A DNA stretch of 64,000 bases from contig CAMIMA010000002.1 of NCBI GenBank assembly GCA_946222675.1, forward strand, positions 62,001-126,000. The letters run 5' to 3'. The notes under the pieces are model-generated. The model was not told where the DNA came from. It did not search any database and was given only the letters and a program-made list of their open reading frames with translations. The DNA comes from an uncultured Candidatus Saccharibacteria bacterium (lineage in GTDB: Bacteria; Patescibacteriota; Saccharimonadia; Saccharimonadales; Saccharimonadaceae). The position numbers and the translations under genes are program-made. Positions 42,575 through 50,280 of this stretch are shown here, piece by piece (the first letter of the stretch is position 1; the number at the start of each line of letters is the position of its first letter).

Positions 42575-43807
42575 ATGCTTAAAATAAAAAGACTCCTCAC
42601 TGCCGACCAATGGGCGTTTGTGGTTACACTGCTGAGCTTCGTGTTTATCGGCCTGTCCGACCGCGTGGATGACATCTTTGATAACGCCATTAGCATCAAC
42701 GCCGTCGTGGTCAGTGGTAGCTTCGCGCTCGTCGATACCATTTCGCAGGCCATCGGGCGACTCGGAGTCTACTCTTACCGCGTCAAGCGCAGTCAAGAAG
42801 GCGCACACCTCACATTGAACTTCATTTCCAGCCTCGTGGTTGGCTTGATTGTCTACGCCTTGCGCGTGCCGATTGCCCACATCTTCGCCCTCGCGCCTGA
42901 CCAGTCGCAGCTCCTCGTCAGCCTGCTTGGCCTCTATGTCATTTACTCCACCGCACACGCCATGAGTGACGCCGTGCTTGAGTTCGCGCAGCTCCGCGGG
43001 CAAATCAAGCAGTACAACCGCGCCGTCGCCATTTTTTGCGCCACCCTGATTGTGGCGGACAGCGTCATTTTCTTTACACTCCACGACCTCACGGCACTAT
43101 ACTATTCCATCATTGGCGCTTGGTTGGTGTCGTCGCTCGCCGGCATGGCAATGACGCGCCTCGCACCGCGCCTGCCGAGTTTCGCCCTGATGCGCTACGC
43201 CCTCCGCTACGGCATGCCGCTTGGCTTCAGTGGGCTATTCACCAAGCTAGCCAACATTTGTAGCGGCGCCCTAATTAGCCGCCTCGGCACGACCGAGTAC
43301 GCCATTTTTACCGTCTGCTTTAGTGTCAGCCAAGGGGTGGAGATTGTCAACAATGCCTTCATGGTCACACTGTTTAGTAAAATCAACCAGTTTAAGTCCG
43401 CCATCGGGCAAGCCCGCCACTGCCGCCTCACCGCGCGACGGCGCTTCTGGCTCACACTACTGTTTACCGCCGGCTTTAGCGCCGTCTACCTCTTATTGGT
43501 TCACGGGTCGGTGCCGCTGGAAGCCACGTGGCCGGTTGTCATATTCTTTGTGATTGCCTCGCTCGTGGAGTACTTCTACCGCGTCCAACTCACACTCTGT
43601 GTCTCGCAAGCCCGCACGAAAGTCACCATCTTCAGCGCCATCGGCGGCGGGCTCGTCCGCGTGGCCGTCTTTGCTTGGGCTATCACACAACCGCACGCCC
43701 TTTACTGGGTGGCAGCGGGCATCGCCCTCGACTACGCCACGCGTTACCTCATTTGCCACCGCGGCGTCCGCGACATCTGGCAGCGCCTTCGCCTTCGCCA
43801 AGGTTAG
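42575..43807 (+). CDS. MATE/Wzx-like flippase or oligosaccharide exporter
   Basis: A 410-residue membrane protein with about 12 helices and short loops, as in the MOP superfamily (polysaccharide transport or MATE). Elements such as SGSFALVDTISQAIGRLGVYSY and the later GLFTKLANICSGALISRLG show the inverted-repeat style. It might move lipid-linked sugars for surface polysaccharide, in line with the GT39-like enzyme at 29329, but the substrate is not determined. A TACAAT ends seven bases before the ATG. Confidence 0.7.
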   Translation: MLKIKRLLTADQWAFVVTLLSFVFIGLSDRVDDIFDNAISINAVVVSGSFALVDTISQAIGRLGVYSYRVKRSQEGAHLTLNFISSLVVGLIVYALRVPIAHIFALAPDQSQLLVSLLGLYVIYSTAHAMSDAVLEFAQLRGQIKQYNRAVAIFCATLIVADSVIFFTLHDLTALYYSIIGAWLVSSLAGMAMTRLAPRLPSFALMRYALRYGMPLGFSGLFTKLANICSGALISRLGTTEYAIFTVCFSVSQGVEIVNNAFMVTLFSKINQFKSAIGQARHCRLTARRRFWLTLLFTAGFSAVYLLLVHGSVPLEATWPVVIFFVIASLVEYFYRVQLTLCVSQARTKVTIFSAIGGGLVRVAVFAWAITQPHALYWVAAGIALDYATRYLICHRGVRDIWQRLRLRQG

Positions 43808-43842
43808 TGGTATAATTTAAGTATAAACTTAATTGGAGGAGT

Positions 43843-43914
43843 ATGGGATTAACACCTAAATTCGGCTTAGGCTTTGTCGCCGGAGCCGCCTATAAAGCAC
43901 ATCGACGCAGTTAG
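43843..43914 (+). CDS. 23-residue microprotein with strong ribosome-binding site
   Basis: ATG at 43843 after a GGAGGAG site, with a TATAAT at 43811-43816 in front. The peptide is MGLTPKFGLGFVAGAAYKAHRRS: a Gly/Ala-rich hydrophobic stretch with small-residue spacing, then a basic end. It may insert in the membrane. A terminator follows at 44012. It is too short for routine gene calling but has every sign of expression. Confidence 0.55.
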   Translation: MGLTPKFGLGFVAGAAYKAHRRS

Positions 43915-44011
43915 CAAGCTAAGCGTGCCGCAAAAATAACGACTAAAGTGTAAGTAGCAAAATAGCCAAAGACAAACAGAACAGAGGTAAAAGAAGGCAG
44001 CCAAGACAACA

Positions 44012-44040
44012 AAATAGCCCCTCCGGAGAGGGGTTATTTT
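44012..44040. terminator. Bidirectional terminator
   Basis: CCCCTC/GAGGGG stem with CGGA loop, flanked by AAAATA and TTATTTT, lying between the microprotein and the convergent membrane-protein gene. Confidence 0.88.
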
Positions 44041-44054
44041 AGGTGGGTAGGGAA

Positions 44055-45596
44055 CTATTTAATCTCGATACCCTTGGTGTTGGCGCTATCCAGCATAAAG
44101 CCAGCAGACTTCTCGCTAACCTTGAGTGAAAGGCCGTCGTAGCCGCCAAACCACATATCATACACCTGGCGTAGGCTGTCGGATGGGGTGAGCTTCACTT
44201 CATCGCGTTCTAGGCGATAGAGGGCGCGCTCCCAAAGTGGGCGCTTGTCGCTCTTGTCGCGACCATTGTTACTAATCGAGTCGCCCTCAGCCCACTTCTT
44301 CTCAAGCTGAGCGAAGTAATCTGCCGAGCTGACGCCGTCGCTAATTGCCTTCTTAATCTTGCTAGAGCTAAAGCCTAACATGTACGGCAAATTTATGCCT
44401 GGGTAGTAGTACTCGTAATCGTAAACCAGCTTCTCGCTGCTCACATTGTTGCCGGTGCCGTCGGTCTCAGCCTTTAGAGTAAACTTAGATGGCTTCGGCG
44501 CGCGATACTCAGCCGCCTTAATCTTGTTGTCAACAAGGTTAATGAGGTCAAGCGCAAACTTTTCCATCGGCAATCGGTCTTCATACCACTTGCGGAGTTT
44601 GTCGCCATTTTTAGCAATCCGGTCCGCTTTGCTCATGATGCTGCTGCTATAGTCGCCGTTAAAGCTAAAGCCGTAACTGTAGTAACCACTTTCGACAGCG
44701 TCCGCATCCTTCTCAAGCGCGGTGTCGTAGGTCTTGTTGTCGTACTCTTTCTTGTACTTGGCGTAGTGGTTGTCCTTAATCTCATCCTTGATGCGGTCAA
44801 AGTTAGACTTCTTGTACTCGTCAAAATTCTTGCGGTCCTGCTTCTTGGCGTACGCAATCATAGCGTCGTCCGACATGCCGCGCAGGGCAGAGAACGTCGT
44901 GTGGCTCGGCATGTTGTAAACGGTAACGTTGCCTTTGCCATCAAAATCAAGAATTTGCGAAATAGTTTGGTCCTTGTCGATGCTTGACGCATTACCCAAG
45001 TAGTGAATCCAAACCGTGTGGGCATTGAAGGCGCGTGCGGCCGCCACTGGCTTGCTTGAGCTGGTGATGCTCGAATTACCACTGAAGTGGAAGAAGAGCA
45101 CGCCGGCCAATACAATCACGATAACCGCAAAAATCAGGCCCACAATCAAGCCAAACTTTGACTTCTTGGCTAGCTTGACATCGTCGTCGTCATCATCGTC
45201 ATCATCCTTGGCGTGCTTCGCCATAATAACCGCGATAATCAAGCCCACAATCAAGCCAAACTTTGACTTCTTGGCTGGCTTGACATCGTCATCATCGTCT
45301 TCGTCTTCATCGTCATCATCCTTGGTGCGTTTCGCCTTGGCTGGCTTCACGTCTTCCTTCTTTGACTTCTTGGCTGGCTTATCGTCTTCTTCGTCATCCT
45401 CGTCATCAGCCTTAGCAGACTTCTTAGTTGGCTTAGAGTCCTTGTCGTCATCATCAGCCTCAGCCTTGGCAGCCTTCTTAGTTGGCTTGACGTCCTCATC
45501 GTCGGCCTTAGTAGACTTCTTAGTTGGCTTGACTTCCGCCTCTGGCTCAGCAGACTCAGCCTTAGCCTTGGCCTCGGATTCTTCTTGCTTACTCAT
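44055..45596 (-). CDS. Lys/Asp-rich single-anchor membrane protein with tandem duplication
   Basis: A 513-residue protein. The first ~120 residues are repeats of acidic and lysine blocks (KPTKKS, DDEDD). A 35-residue unit (polyaspartate, VKPAKKSKFGLIVGLI) is present twice in tandem, 105 bp at DNA level; the first copy has a short hydrophobic stretch, the second a full membrane helix. The rest (about 190-513) is a large extracytoplasmic domain rich in Lys, Asp and Tyr. The start lies after AAAGGAGG; two ATGs are adjacent and the second is chosen. It may be a surface protein. Confidence 0.7.
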   Translation of the reverse strand: MSKQEESEAKAKAESAEPEAEVKPTKKSTKADDEDVKPTKKAAKAEADDDDKDSKPTKKSAKADDEDDEEDDKPAKKSKKEDVKPAKAKRTKDDDDEDEDDDDDVKPAKKSKFGLIVGLIIAVIMAKHAKDDDDDDDDDVKLAKKSKFGLIVGLIFAVIVIVLAGVLFFHFSGNSSITSSSKPVAAARAFNAHTVWIHYLGNASSIDKDQTISQILDFDGKGNVTVYNMPSHTTFSALRGMSDDAMIAYAKKQDRKNFDEYKKSNFDRIKDEIKDNHYAKYKKEYDNKTYDTALEKDADAVESGYYSYGFSFNGDYSSSIMSKADRIAKNGDKLRKWYEDRLPMEKFALDLINLVDNKIKAAEYRAPKPSKFTLKAETDGTGNNVSSEKLVYDYEYYYPGINLPYMLGFSSSKIKKAISDGVSSADYFAQLEKKWAEGDSISNNGRDKSDKRPLWERALYRLERDEVKLTPSDSLRQVYDMWFGGYDGLSLKVSEKSAGFMLDSANTKGIEIK

Positions 45597-45599
45597 CAT

Positions 45600-45914
45600 C
45601 CTCCTTTAGGGTTAACAAATTTGCCAACATTATACCATAAACGCCACCAAAAATATATAAGCAGTAGGCATTGTAAGCAACCAGAATGCAAGAAATCCGC
45701 AGAACTATGCGCCGCGGGGCAGCCAAAAATAGGCCTGTTGAATAGATTTTCATGTATTAGCTCAGAAACATTTTGGGCAAAAGGCTGCTAACAAAAAACA
45801 AATTTCCGTTAAAATATTCATATGTAAAACTAATATTTCAGAAAAGAAATCTGTTGATTATGTTATAATAAAATAAGTCATTATTATTAGGTTTATTTTT
45901 TGGGAGGTACTAAG
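45600..45914. other. Left edge and promoter of the AT-rich island
   Basis: This ~315-base gap holds no gene. The first ~130 bases have host-like composition; from about 45,730 it becomes strongly AT-rich. A TG-extended -10 box TATAAT lies at about 45,861 with no strong -35 box, followed by a T-rich leader and a GGGAGG site before GTG 45915. Confidence 0.6.
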
Positions 45915-47138
45915 GTGGCGGTTTGCTATGATAATCTTTGGAAATTGCTTATAAATAAAAATATGAGTAAAACTGAATTAAAGGAAGCTGCGGGTATAGG
46001 CTTTAATGTAATGGCTTGCATGGAAAAAAACGAGACTATTTCTTTTGAAAGTATAGAAAAAATATGTTCTGCATTGAATTGCGATGTAGGGGATATTGTT
46101 TCAGTTGCTCAAAACACAGAAACGAAAATTAAAGCTTTCAGAACAATAGAATTATTTGCAGGAGCAGGGGGGCTGGCTCTAGGCATTGAAAAAGCAGGGT
46201 TTGATACTATTGGATTGATAGAACTTAATAAAGCAGCTTCGGATACATTAAAATGTAATCGCCCTAATTGGAGGGTCATAAACGATGATATTGCTAATAT
46301 ATCCTGTTTAGATTTAGAAAAATATTTTAACATAAAAAAGGGGGAGCTTGATTTATTATCGGGAGGAGCTCCTTGCCAATCTTTTTCTTATGCAGGTAAA
46401 AGATTGGGGTTAGAGGATGCAAGAGGGACTTTATTTTACCATTATGCAAAATTCCTAGATAAACTCCAGCCAAAAATGTTTTTGTTTGAGAATGTTAAGG
46501 GATTGCTTACCCATGATAGGGGTCGAACGTATAAAACTATCACAGATATCTTCGAGAATTCAGGATATACAATTCAGAAAAGTATACTAAATGCTTGGGA
46601 TTATGGGGTAGCACAAAAAAGAGAACGCCTTATTACAATAGGAATTAGAAATGATTTGATTAATAGAATGTCTTTTGATTTTCCTACTCCACATAGATAT
46701 AAACCAGTATTACGAGATGTCTTATTAGATTGTCCCAAGAGTAACGGAACAGCATACTCTGAACCAAAACAAAAAATTTTTAAGCTTGTTCCTCCAGGGG
46801 GCTGTTGGAGAGATATTCCTGAAAATATAGCTAAGGAATATATGAAAAGCTGTTGGTATATGAAAGGCGGAAGAACGGGAATATTGAGACGATTGAGCTT
46901 AGACGAACCATCGCTAACAGTATTGACTTCACCAAGTCAAAAGCAGACTGATCGTTGTCATCCATTAGAACCACGTCCATTTACTGTTAGAGAAAATGCA
47001 AGATGCCAAAGTTTTCCAGATGACTGGCAGTTTTGTGGGAGTATAGGGCAACAGTATAAACAAGTTGGGAATGCCGTTCCTGTTAATTTAGCATATGATA
47101 TTGCGTTAAAAATAAGAGAAACTTTAGAGGAGTTATAA
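45915..47138 (+). CDS. HTH-fused DNA (cytosine-5) methyltransferase
   Basis: A 407-residue type II modification enzyme. The GTG at 45915 is favoured by the GGAGG site; the frame also opens at 45900. Residues 1-65 form an XRE-type helix-turn-helix (YDNLWKLLINKNMSKTELKEAAG, ICSALNCDVGDIV). Then motif I FAGAGGLALGIEKAGF, motif IV GGAPCQSFSYAG with the catalytic Cys, motif VI FENVKG, motif VIII QKRERLITIG and motif X GNAVP. Such an HTH often represses its own operon. Codon use is AT-rich, unlike the flanks, suggesting recent transfer. It is followed by the restriction enzyme, overlapping by one base. Confidence 0.93.
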   Translation: MAVCYDNLWKLLINKNMSKTELKEAAGIGFNVMACMEKNETISFESIEKICSALNCDVGDIVSVAQNTETKIKAFRTIELFAGAGGLALGIEKAGFDTIGLIELNKAASDTLKCNRPNWRVINDDIANISCLDLEKYFNIKKGELDLLSGGAPCQSFSYAGKRLGLEDARGTLFYHYAKFLDKLQPKMFLFENVKGLLTHDRGRTYKTITDIFENSGYTIQKSILNAWDYGVAQKRERLITIGIRNDLINRMSFDFPTPHRYKPVLRDVLLDCPKSNGTAYSEPKQKIFKLVPPGGCWRDIPENIAKEYMKSCWYMKGGRTGILRRLSLDEPSLTVLTSPSQKQTDRCHPLEPRPFTVRENARCQSFPDDWQFCGSIGQQYKQVGNAVPVNLAYDIALKIRETLEEL

Positions 47139-47950
47139 TGTGGAATTTAACTTTCATAACAGAAGAAGATTTTACAAACCATGTAAAATCTACCATTGAA
47201 AAATATGACGAAAAGCTGGTATCTTTCGACCTAAAACGTTTCAACAAAAATATTATTGATCCAATAAAACTCATTTTTGATAAGACGGTGTACCAATTAT
47301 CATGGGAAGAAATTGTAAGTAATGAAATATTTCGCCAAAGAGATAAATCAAACAATAACGACATCGGGTATTTCCATCAAAGAATTTTTCAGTATATAGC
47401 AAACTGCCATGTTCCACCTAATGGAGAAGAGGGTGGTTGGGATATCATATATGAAAATACTAATGGAATTAAGATCCCTGATGCGGGTAGTGTTCATACA
47501 GTGTATGTTGAAATGAAAAATAAACATAATACAATGAACTCAGCTTCAGCTGGTAAGACATTTATTAAAATGCAAAATCAACTTTTGAACGACGATGATT
47601 GTGCTTGCTTTTTGGTCGAAGCAATTGCACAATGTTCTCAGAATATTAAATGGGAGACCACAGTCGATAAGAAGAAAGTAGGGCATAAGTTGATTCGTAG
47701 AGTAAGTCTTGATCAATTTTACGCGCTTGTAACGGGACAAGAAGATGCTTTTTATCAAATGTGTATGGCTCTTCCAGCAGTAATAGAAAAAGCGGTAAAA
47801 GATTTTGAGGGGACAATTATTCCCCATGACACAGTTATTGATGAATTAAGAGAAATGGCAGCTAAACAGGATATCGAATCTAAAGATATGGCAATTGCAA
47901 TGGCATCGTATATGCTTGGCTTTGGCACATATAGTGGATTTACTAAATAG
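47138..47950 (+). CDS. Eco47II-family type II restriction endonuclease
   Basis: A 270-residue enzyme that matches my memory of the Eco47II/Sau96I-type family (PF09553), whose members cut GGWCC or GGNCC sites. Hallmarks: DFTNHVKSTIEKYDEKL, SFDLKRFNKNIIDPIKL, EIFRQRDKSNNNDIGYFHQR and YVEMKNKHNTMNSA, the last with the likely Glu-x-Lys active-site pair. The partner methyltransferase is adjacent. Recognition sequence is inferred from family only. Confidence 0.85.
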   Translation: MWNLTFITEEDFTNHVKSTIEKYDEKLVSFDLKRFNKNIIDPIKLIFDKTVYQLSWEEIVSNEIFRQRDKSNNNDIGYFHQRIFQYIANCHVPPNGEEGGWDIIYENTNGIKIPDAGSVHTVYVEMKNKHNTMNSASAGKTFIKMQNQLLNDDDCACFLVEAIAQCSQNIKWETTVDKKKVGHKLIRRVSLDQFYALVTGQEDAFYQMCMALPAVIEKAVKDFEGTIIPHDTVIDELREMAAKQDIESKDMAIAMASYMLGFGTYSGFTK

Positions 47951-47986
47951 CATTTTATACTTTACTGAACAAATAGGTGAACATTT

Positions 47987-48802
47987 ATGGAGAAAATATG
48001 TAAAATTGTATATTTCGACGAAGAATCTGTTACGGATTATGTGCAGATTGTGGCTGGTGGAAAACTTGAAAATACAACTGAATTACTAAAATCAAGGTAT
48101 GCACATGAAAAACAGAATGATAAACTTGAAGGAAAAGTTGGAATTGGAGGAGTATTTAAAACTCTGTTAGGTTGGGAGGCAAATGCCGCAGCTAGTTTGT
48201 CGGCAGGTTTAACGTTTGACAGTGCTAAGATGGTAAAGAATATTGTAAAAAATACCATCCTAACAGATTTTATTAAAGTAATAGAAGGGGTAAGTACTGG
48301 GAAAAATGCTTCCAGGTTACCAAAAGGAACAATTAAGCAGTTTAAGGGATATAAAATAAGTACTGAGGAAGATTCTTTGTCATACATGGTTATGGTTTCA
48401 CCGTACTTGAGCATGCTAAAAAATGGTACATCTATACCAGCAGGAGAATTTAATATTGCTATAGACAAACTGGATAATGCATTACGAAACGCGAAGGGGT
48501 ATTATGAGTTTGTGGGTACTAAGGGCAGGAGTCGTGTGATTTTACGCTTTAATATTAACTCTTTTAAAAATAGCTATACAATTAGTGATTTGCTAAAAAT
48601 GGACTTGAGCATCTACGCTATAAAAGTAGGTAGAACATCTCTATCAAACTTAAATGTCAATAAAGAATTAGGGGTGAATATTTCAATCATTCCTAAAGAT
48701 AACCCATCTTATGGATCAAGTTCAGATCTAGAAGAAAACATGTCTGCTGATGCTATGTTAGACGTATTTGATGTGTTACTTGCAGGGGTTGAAGCAAAAT
48801 GA
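47987..48802 (+). CDS. DUF6414-like protein
   Basis: A 271-residue soluble protein. The start, KICKIVYFDEESVTDYVQI, and the Gly/Ala-rich segment (ANAAASLSAGLTF) near residue 65-75 recall the DUF6414 family, which I know only as an uncharacterised family. The C-terminal part is beta-rich. It overlaps the AAA+ gene by four bases (ATGA), so the two are coupled. With the restriction genes, it may be part of a defence module. The function is not known. Confidence 0.65.
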   Translation: MEKICKIVYFDEESVTDYVQIVAGGKLENTTELLKSRYAHEKQNDKLEGKVGIGGVFKTLLGWEANAAASLSAGLTFDSAKMVKNIVKNTILTDFIKVIEGVSTGKNASRLPKGTIKQFKGYKISTEEDSLSYMVMVSPYLSMLKNGTSIPAGEFNIAIDKLDNALRNAKGYYEFVGTKGRSRVILRFNINSFKNSYTISDLLKMDLSIYAIKVGRTSLSNLNVNKELGVNISIIPKDNPSYGSSSDLEENMSADAMLDVFDVLLAGVEAK

Positions 48803-49938
48803 TTAATAGAATAATTATTTTTTGTGGATCAAAGCAAGATTTTGAAAAATTGATTTTGCAAGAGACAGATAAAAAGCAAGCTACAATACCATTTATGGAA
48901 TTAATTCAACATTACAATGCACGGCTTCGTCCTAATGAGTCTGGGGTACGAGAATCAACTCTTAGTAGTAACATTAAAGTAGATAACTGTATTGTTAGGG
49001 CTGATGATTATGGTTCGGTTTTAGAACATGTTATATCTAATTTTGTAAATATTGTTACATTAAATCACGACATCGGAACGTTATTTGTTCATAATCCCCC
49101 TAAAAGGGTTATAGACTCTTTGCGTTCTGTTTATGGGAAGAAAATAGAATATTATTATACAGATTATCCTAATCTATCAATAGCAAAACTCAGGGAAGTT
49201 TATACAAATATTGATGCAGATATTTTAGGACAACATAATTGTAAGAAACAAATTATTAGTAGTATGTACCGTCTTATTACAAAGAAAAGTAGCAAACCAG
49301 TTGTTTTAATGCTATACGGACCATCAGGCGTGGGAAAAACTGAAAGCGCTAAGAGTATTAGTAAAACACTAGGTGGAGAACTCCTTAGAATTCAGTTTTC
49401 AATGATGCAAACGACAGAAGCTTATAATTATGTATTCGGTGCAGAGTATTCTAAGGGAAGTTTTGCAAAAGATATGATGGCAAGAGAATCAAACGTTATT
49501 TTAATAGATGAATTCGATAAGGTGAATCCTACTTTTTATAATGCTTTTTACGAGCTATTTGATGAAGGTCGATATGTAGATACAAATTATAGTGTTAATT
49601 TAGGTCAGGCTATATTTCTTTTGACATGTAACTTTTCTAGTGAAAAAGAAATCAAGAGTGCTCTTGGCTCGTCTATGTTTTCCAGGATAGGATGTTGCAT
49701 AGCATTTGAAGAACTTTCAACGGAACAAAAACAAAATATTATTCGAAAATGGTATGATTCTGTCTTGTTATCTCTTGAAGCGGACGAAAAAGAAGAAATT
49801 GATAAAACTGATATATTGGATTGGTTTATAAAAAATGCTGAAAGATATGATAATATTAGAACATTAAAAACAAAGTTGGAAAACGCTATTTTTGATAAAT
49901 TAGCAGAGATTTTTGTCTTAACTCGAACAGATAATTAA
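48799..49938 (+). CDS. AAA+ ATPase of Clp/ClpX-like type
   Basis: A 379-residue protein. An N-terminal domain of about 140 residues of unknown fold is followed by a AAA+ motor: Walker A MLYGPSGVGKTESAKSI, Walker B VILIDEFDKV, sensor 1 LLTCNFSSE, and an arginine-finger segment SMFSRIGCCIAF. The layout is that of Clp-type AAA_2 unfoldases, but there is no ClpP-docking loop visible and no protease nearby. It is coupled to the DUF6414-like gene. I infer that they act together, perhaps as a sensor-effector pair. Confidence 0.75.
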   Translation: MINRIIIFCGSKQDFEKLILQETDKKQATIPFMELIQHYNARLRPNESGVRESTLSSNIKVDNCIVRADDYGSVLEHVISNFVNIVTLNHDIGTLFVHNPPKRVIDSLRSVYGKKIEYYYTDYPNLSIAKLREVYTNIDADILGQHNCKKQIISSMYRLITKKSSKPVVLMLYGPSGVGKTESAKSISKTLGGELLRIQFSMMQTTEAYNYVFGAEYSKGSFAKDMMARESNVILIDEFDKVNPTFYNAFYELFDEGRYVDTNYSVNLGQAIFLLTCNFSSEKEIKSALGSSMFSRIGCCIAFEELSTEQKQNIIRKWYDSVLLSLEADEKEEIDKTDILDWFIKNAERYDNIRTLKTKLENAIFDKLAEIFVLTRTDN

Positions 49939-50001
49939 ATCAAAATATAGGCAATAGGTTATGTTTATATATGTGATATATACCATTATCAATAGTCAAT
50001 A

Positions 50002-50033
50002 TTTTAGTATCAGATACTGTTTCGATACTAAAA
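50002..50033. repeat. Inverted repeat downstream of the AAA+ gene
   Basis: TTTTAGTATC and GATACTAAAA form a perfect 10-bp inverted repeat around 12 bases. It may terminate transcription or mark the island's edge. No U-tract follows on either side beyond the stem. Confidence 0.6.
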
Positions 50034-50055
50034 ATCCCAAAAACTATATTAGCTA

Positions 50056-50076
50056 GGCATAAAAATGCCCGTTTTT
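50056..50076 (+). terminator. Terminator of the defence operon
   Basis: GGCAT/ATGCC with a 4-A loop is followed by CGTTTTT. The remaining bases of the 49939-50280 gap are AT-rich with no gene. Confidence 0.75.
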
Positions 50077-50179
50077 AGAAACTTAATAGATACTGTAAAT
50101 ATATAAAAGAAACAAATGCGCTGTGGTAATTATCGGCTGAGTCATTGTGGTTAAAAATATCATTATCTGTGTTATGTGT

Positions 50180-50224
50180 TGGGTTTAGTTTTGTTGTGTG
50201 TTAGATACAATAAAACTAAACCCA
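50180..50224. repeat. 13-bp inverted repeat between island and tgt
   Basis: TGGGTTTAGTTTT and AAAACTAAACCCA are perfect inverted copies separated by 19 bases. On the minus strand it can form the tgt terminator (stem then TTTT), and it also marks the return to host-like composition. Confidence 0.65.
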
Positions 50225-50280
50225 GCTTACGGCTTCTGATGCAGCGGCGCGGGCAGCTTGAAGTTGAACTATCTACTAAG

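Noticed and set aside
45016..45609. A Ser-rich 197-residue plus-strand ORF
   Set aside because: It is the complement of the Asp/Lys repeat region of the 44055 gene.
45600..50280. Insertion sequence or prophage as carrier of the island
   Set aside because: Composition indicates transfer, but no transposase, integrase or phage structural gene is present.
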